A stretch of DNA of 6,042 bases from a bacterium (GTDB lineage Bacteria > Cyanobacteriota > Sericytochromatia > S15B-MN24 > VGJW01). A program made the position numbers and the translations under genes. Position 1 is the first letter of the stretch; the number at the start of each line of letters is the position of its first letter. The notes beneath the pieces are model-generated. The model saw nothing but the letters and a program-made list of their open reading frames with translations. It did no database searches and was not told the DNA's origin. The DNA lies in contig JAJYIO010000179.1 of the NCBI GenBank assembly GCA_021790035.1, positions 1-6,042 of the forward strand, written 5' to 3'. Shown one piece after another: positions 5,171-6,042 of this stretch.

Positions 5171-6042
5171 TGCTGGAAGAGACCCTGGACGTCGAGGCGA
5201 TCCAGCAAGAATACGCCAAGATCCTGAACTTCCTCGACGCCAGCACCCACCTCAAGGAGCGCCGCGAGCAGGTGCGGGCCCGGATCGCCCCTTCGCCCCG
5301 GACCGAGGTCTTCCGCGAGCACGGCGTGACGCTTTATCGCTACGAGAGGCAACGGCCGGCCACGCTACCGGTCCCGATGCTCATCATCCCATCGTTCGTC
5401 AACAAGCCCTTCATCATGGATTTCCTCGAGAACGAGAGCTTCGTCGCCGCGATGCTCGAGCGGGGGCTCGACGTGTTCATCCTCGAGTGGGGCGATCCGA
5501 CGCCCGGCCAGCGGCGCTGGGGATTCGACGTCTACCTGCGCACCTACCTGGACCGGGCCGTCCGGCGGGTCCTGAGGGCCACCGGAGCCGAGCAACTGAC
5601 CCTCGCGGGCTACTGCCTCGGCGGAGTCGTGGCCACGCTGCATGCGACCCGCGACGCGGACCGCCGGATCCGCAACCTGGTGACGATGGTGTCCCCTACC
5701 AACTTCGTCGACCACGGGCTGCTCAGCTGGTGGGCCCGCAAGGAGCACTTCGACATCGACAGGATCGTGGACACGTACGGCAACATGCCCGCGTCCTTCT
5801 TCTCGAGCAGCTTTCCGTGGCTACTGCCCGGCGCCTACCTCACCAAGATGCGCACCCTCTACGATCGCCATGCCGACGACCGGTTCCTCGAGAGCTTCCT
5901 CGCGCTCGACATCTGGGGGACCGAGAACACCCCGTTTCCCGGCCAGGTCTTCCGCGAGCTCATCTCGCTCGGCTACCAGCAGAACGTGCTGATCAAGGAC
6001 GGCACCTGGCCGCTCGAAAACGGGCCGGCTCGCCTCGCGGAA
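5170..6042 (+). CDS. phaC: Class III/IV poly(R)-hydroxyalkanoic acid synthase catalytic subunit PhaC, 3' end beyond window
   Basis: 291 codons are visible and the frame is open at the right edge. A start at 5170 overlaps the phaE stop (TGATG), with GAGG 10 nt upstream. It polymerises (R)-3-hydroxyacyl-CoA into polyester on granules, releasing CoA. The lipase-like box is GYCLGG (147-152) with Cys149 as nucleophile, the same number as the catalytic cysteine of the Allochromatium vinosum class III enzyme. MLIIPSFVNKPFIMDFLE (70-87) forms the first core strand and oxyanion region, DVFILEWGDP (101-110) is a typical PhaC strand, and NLVTMVSPTNF (169-179) follows the nucleophile helix. FLALDIWGTENTPFPGQVFR (243-262) is in the cap region, including the usual tryptophan and the PG-x-x-FR pattern. 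The N-terminus is short, without the long extension of class I/II enzymes, which with the partner gene indicates class III or IV. Catalytic Asp and His (302 and 331 in A. vinosum) should lie in the missing roughly 65 residues. Confidence 0.93.
   Translation, partial: MLEETLDVEAIQQEYAKILNFLDASTHLKERREQVRARIAPSPRTEVFREHGVTLYRYERQRPATLPVPMLIIPSFVNKPFIMDFLENESFVAAMLERGLDVFILEWGDPTPGQRRWGFDVYLRTYLDRAVRRVLRATGAEQLTLAGYCLGGVVATLHATRDADRRIRNLVTMVSPTNFVDHGLLSWWARKEHFDIDRIVDTYGNMPASFFSSSFPWLLPGAYLTKMRTLYDRHADDRFLESFLALDIWGTENTPFPGQVFRELISLGYQQNVLIKDGTWPLENGPARLAE

Noticed and set aside
1..6042. tRNA, rRNA, CRISPR array, insertion sequence or attachment site
   Set aside because: No cloverleaf, regularly spaced repeat, transposase frame or terminal inverted repeat pair was seen on either strand.

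Overview
This is a GC-rich bacterial window, almost entirely coding, with the look of a polyhydroxyalkanoate (PHA) locus. The host cannot be named from this sequence alone. Three copies of the octamer GCGATCGC (the HIP1 palindrome typical of Cyanobacteriota) are a weak hint towards that phylum or a non-photosynthetic relative.

Layout: (1) positions 1-453, minus strand: the N-terminal 151 codons of a LysM-domain protein with a proline-rich linker, cut by the left window edge. (2) 454-707: a less GC-rich divergent intergenic region with two inverted repeats (488-505 and 581-595) that could be operators, plus a poor promoter candidate. (3) 708-5170 and on to the right edge: five co-directional, closely packed genes that look like one operon. 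They encode a fused-subunit CoA-transferase of the YdiF/propionate CoA-transferase type (532 aa), an alpha/beta hydrolase of the homoserine-acetyltransferase (MetX) superfamily (409 aa), a 397-aa regulator made of two complete TetR units in one chain, a very short PhaE/PhaR-like synthase subunit (116 aa), and a class III/IV PHA synthase PhaC (291 codons visible, C-terminus outside the window). The gaps are 59 bp, a 4-bp overlap (TTGA), 34 bp and a 1-bp overlap (TGATG).

Proposed working model (inference): the CoA-transferase moves CoA onto short-chain or hydroxy acids, PhaE-PhaC polymerise hydroxyacyl-CoA into storage polyester, the alpha/beta hydrolase acts on a related ester or thioester, and the double TetR regulator senses an acyl-CoA-like or hydrophobic ligand and controls the set. 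The two most notable items are the tandem TetR protein and a near-perfect 32-bp palindrome in its gene, exactly over the linker joining the two halves.
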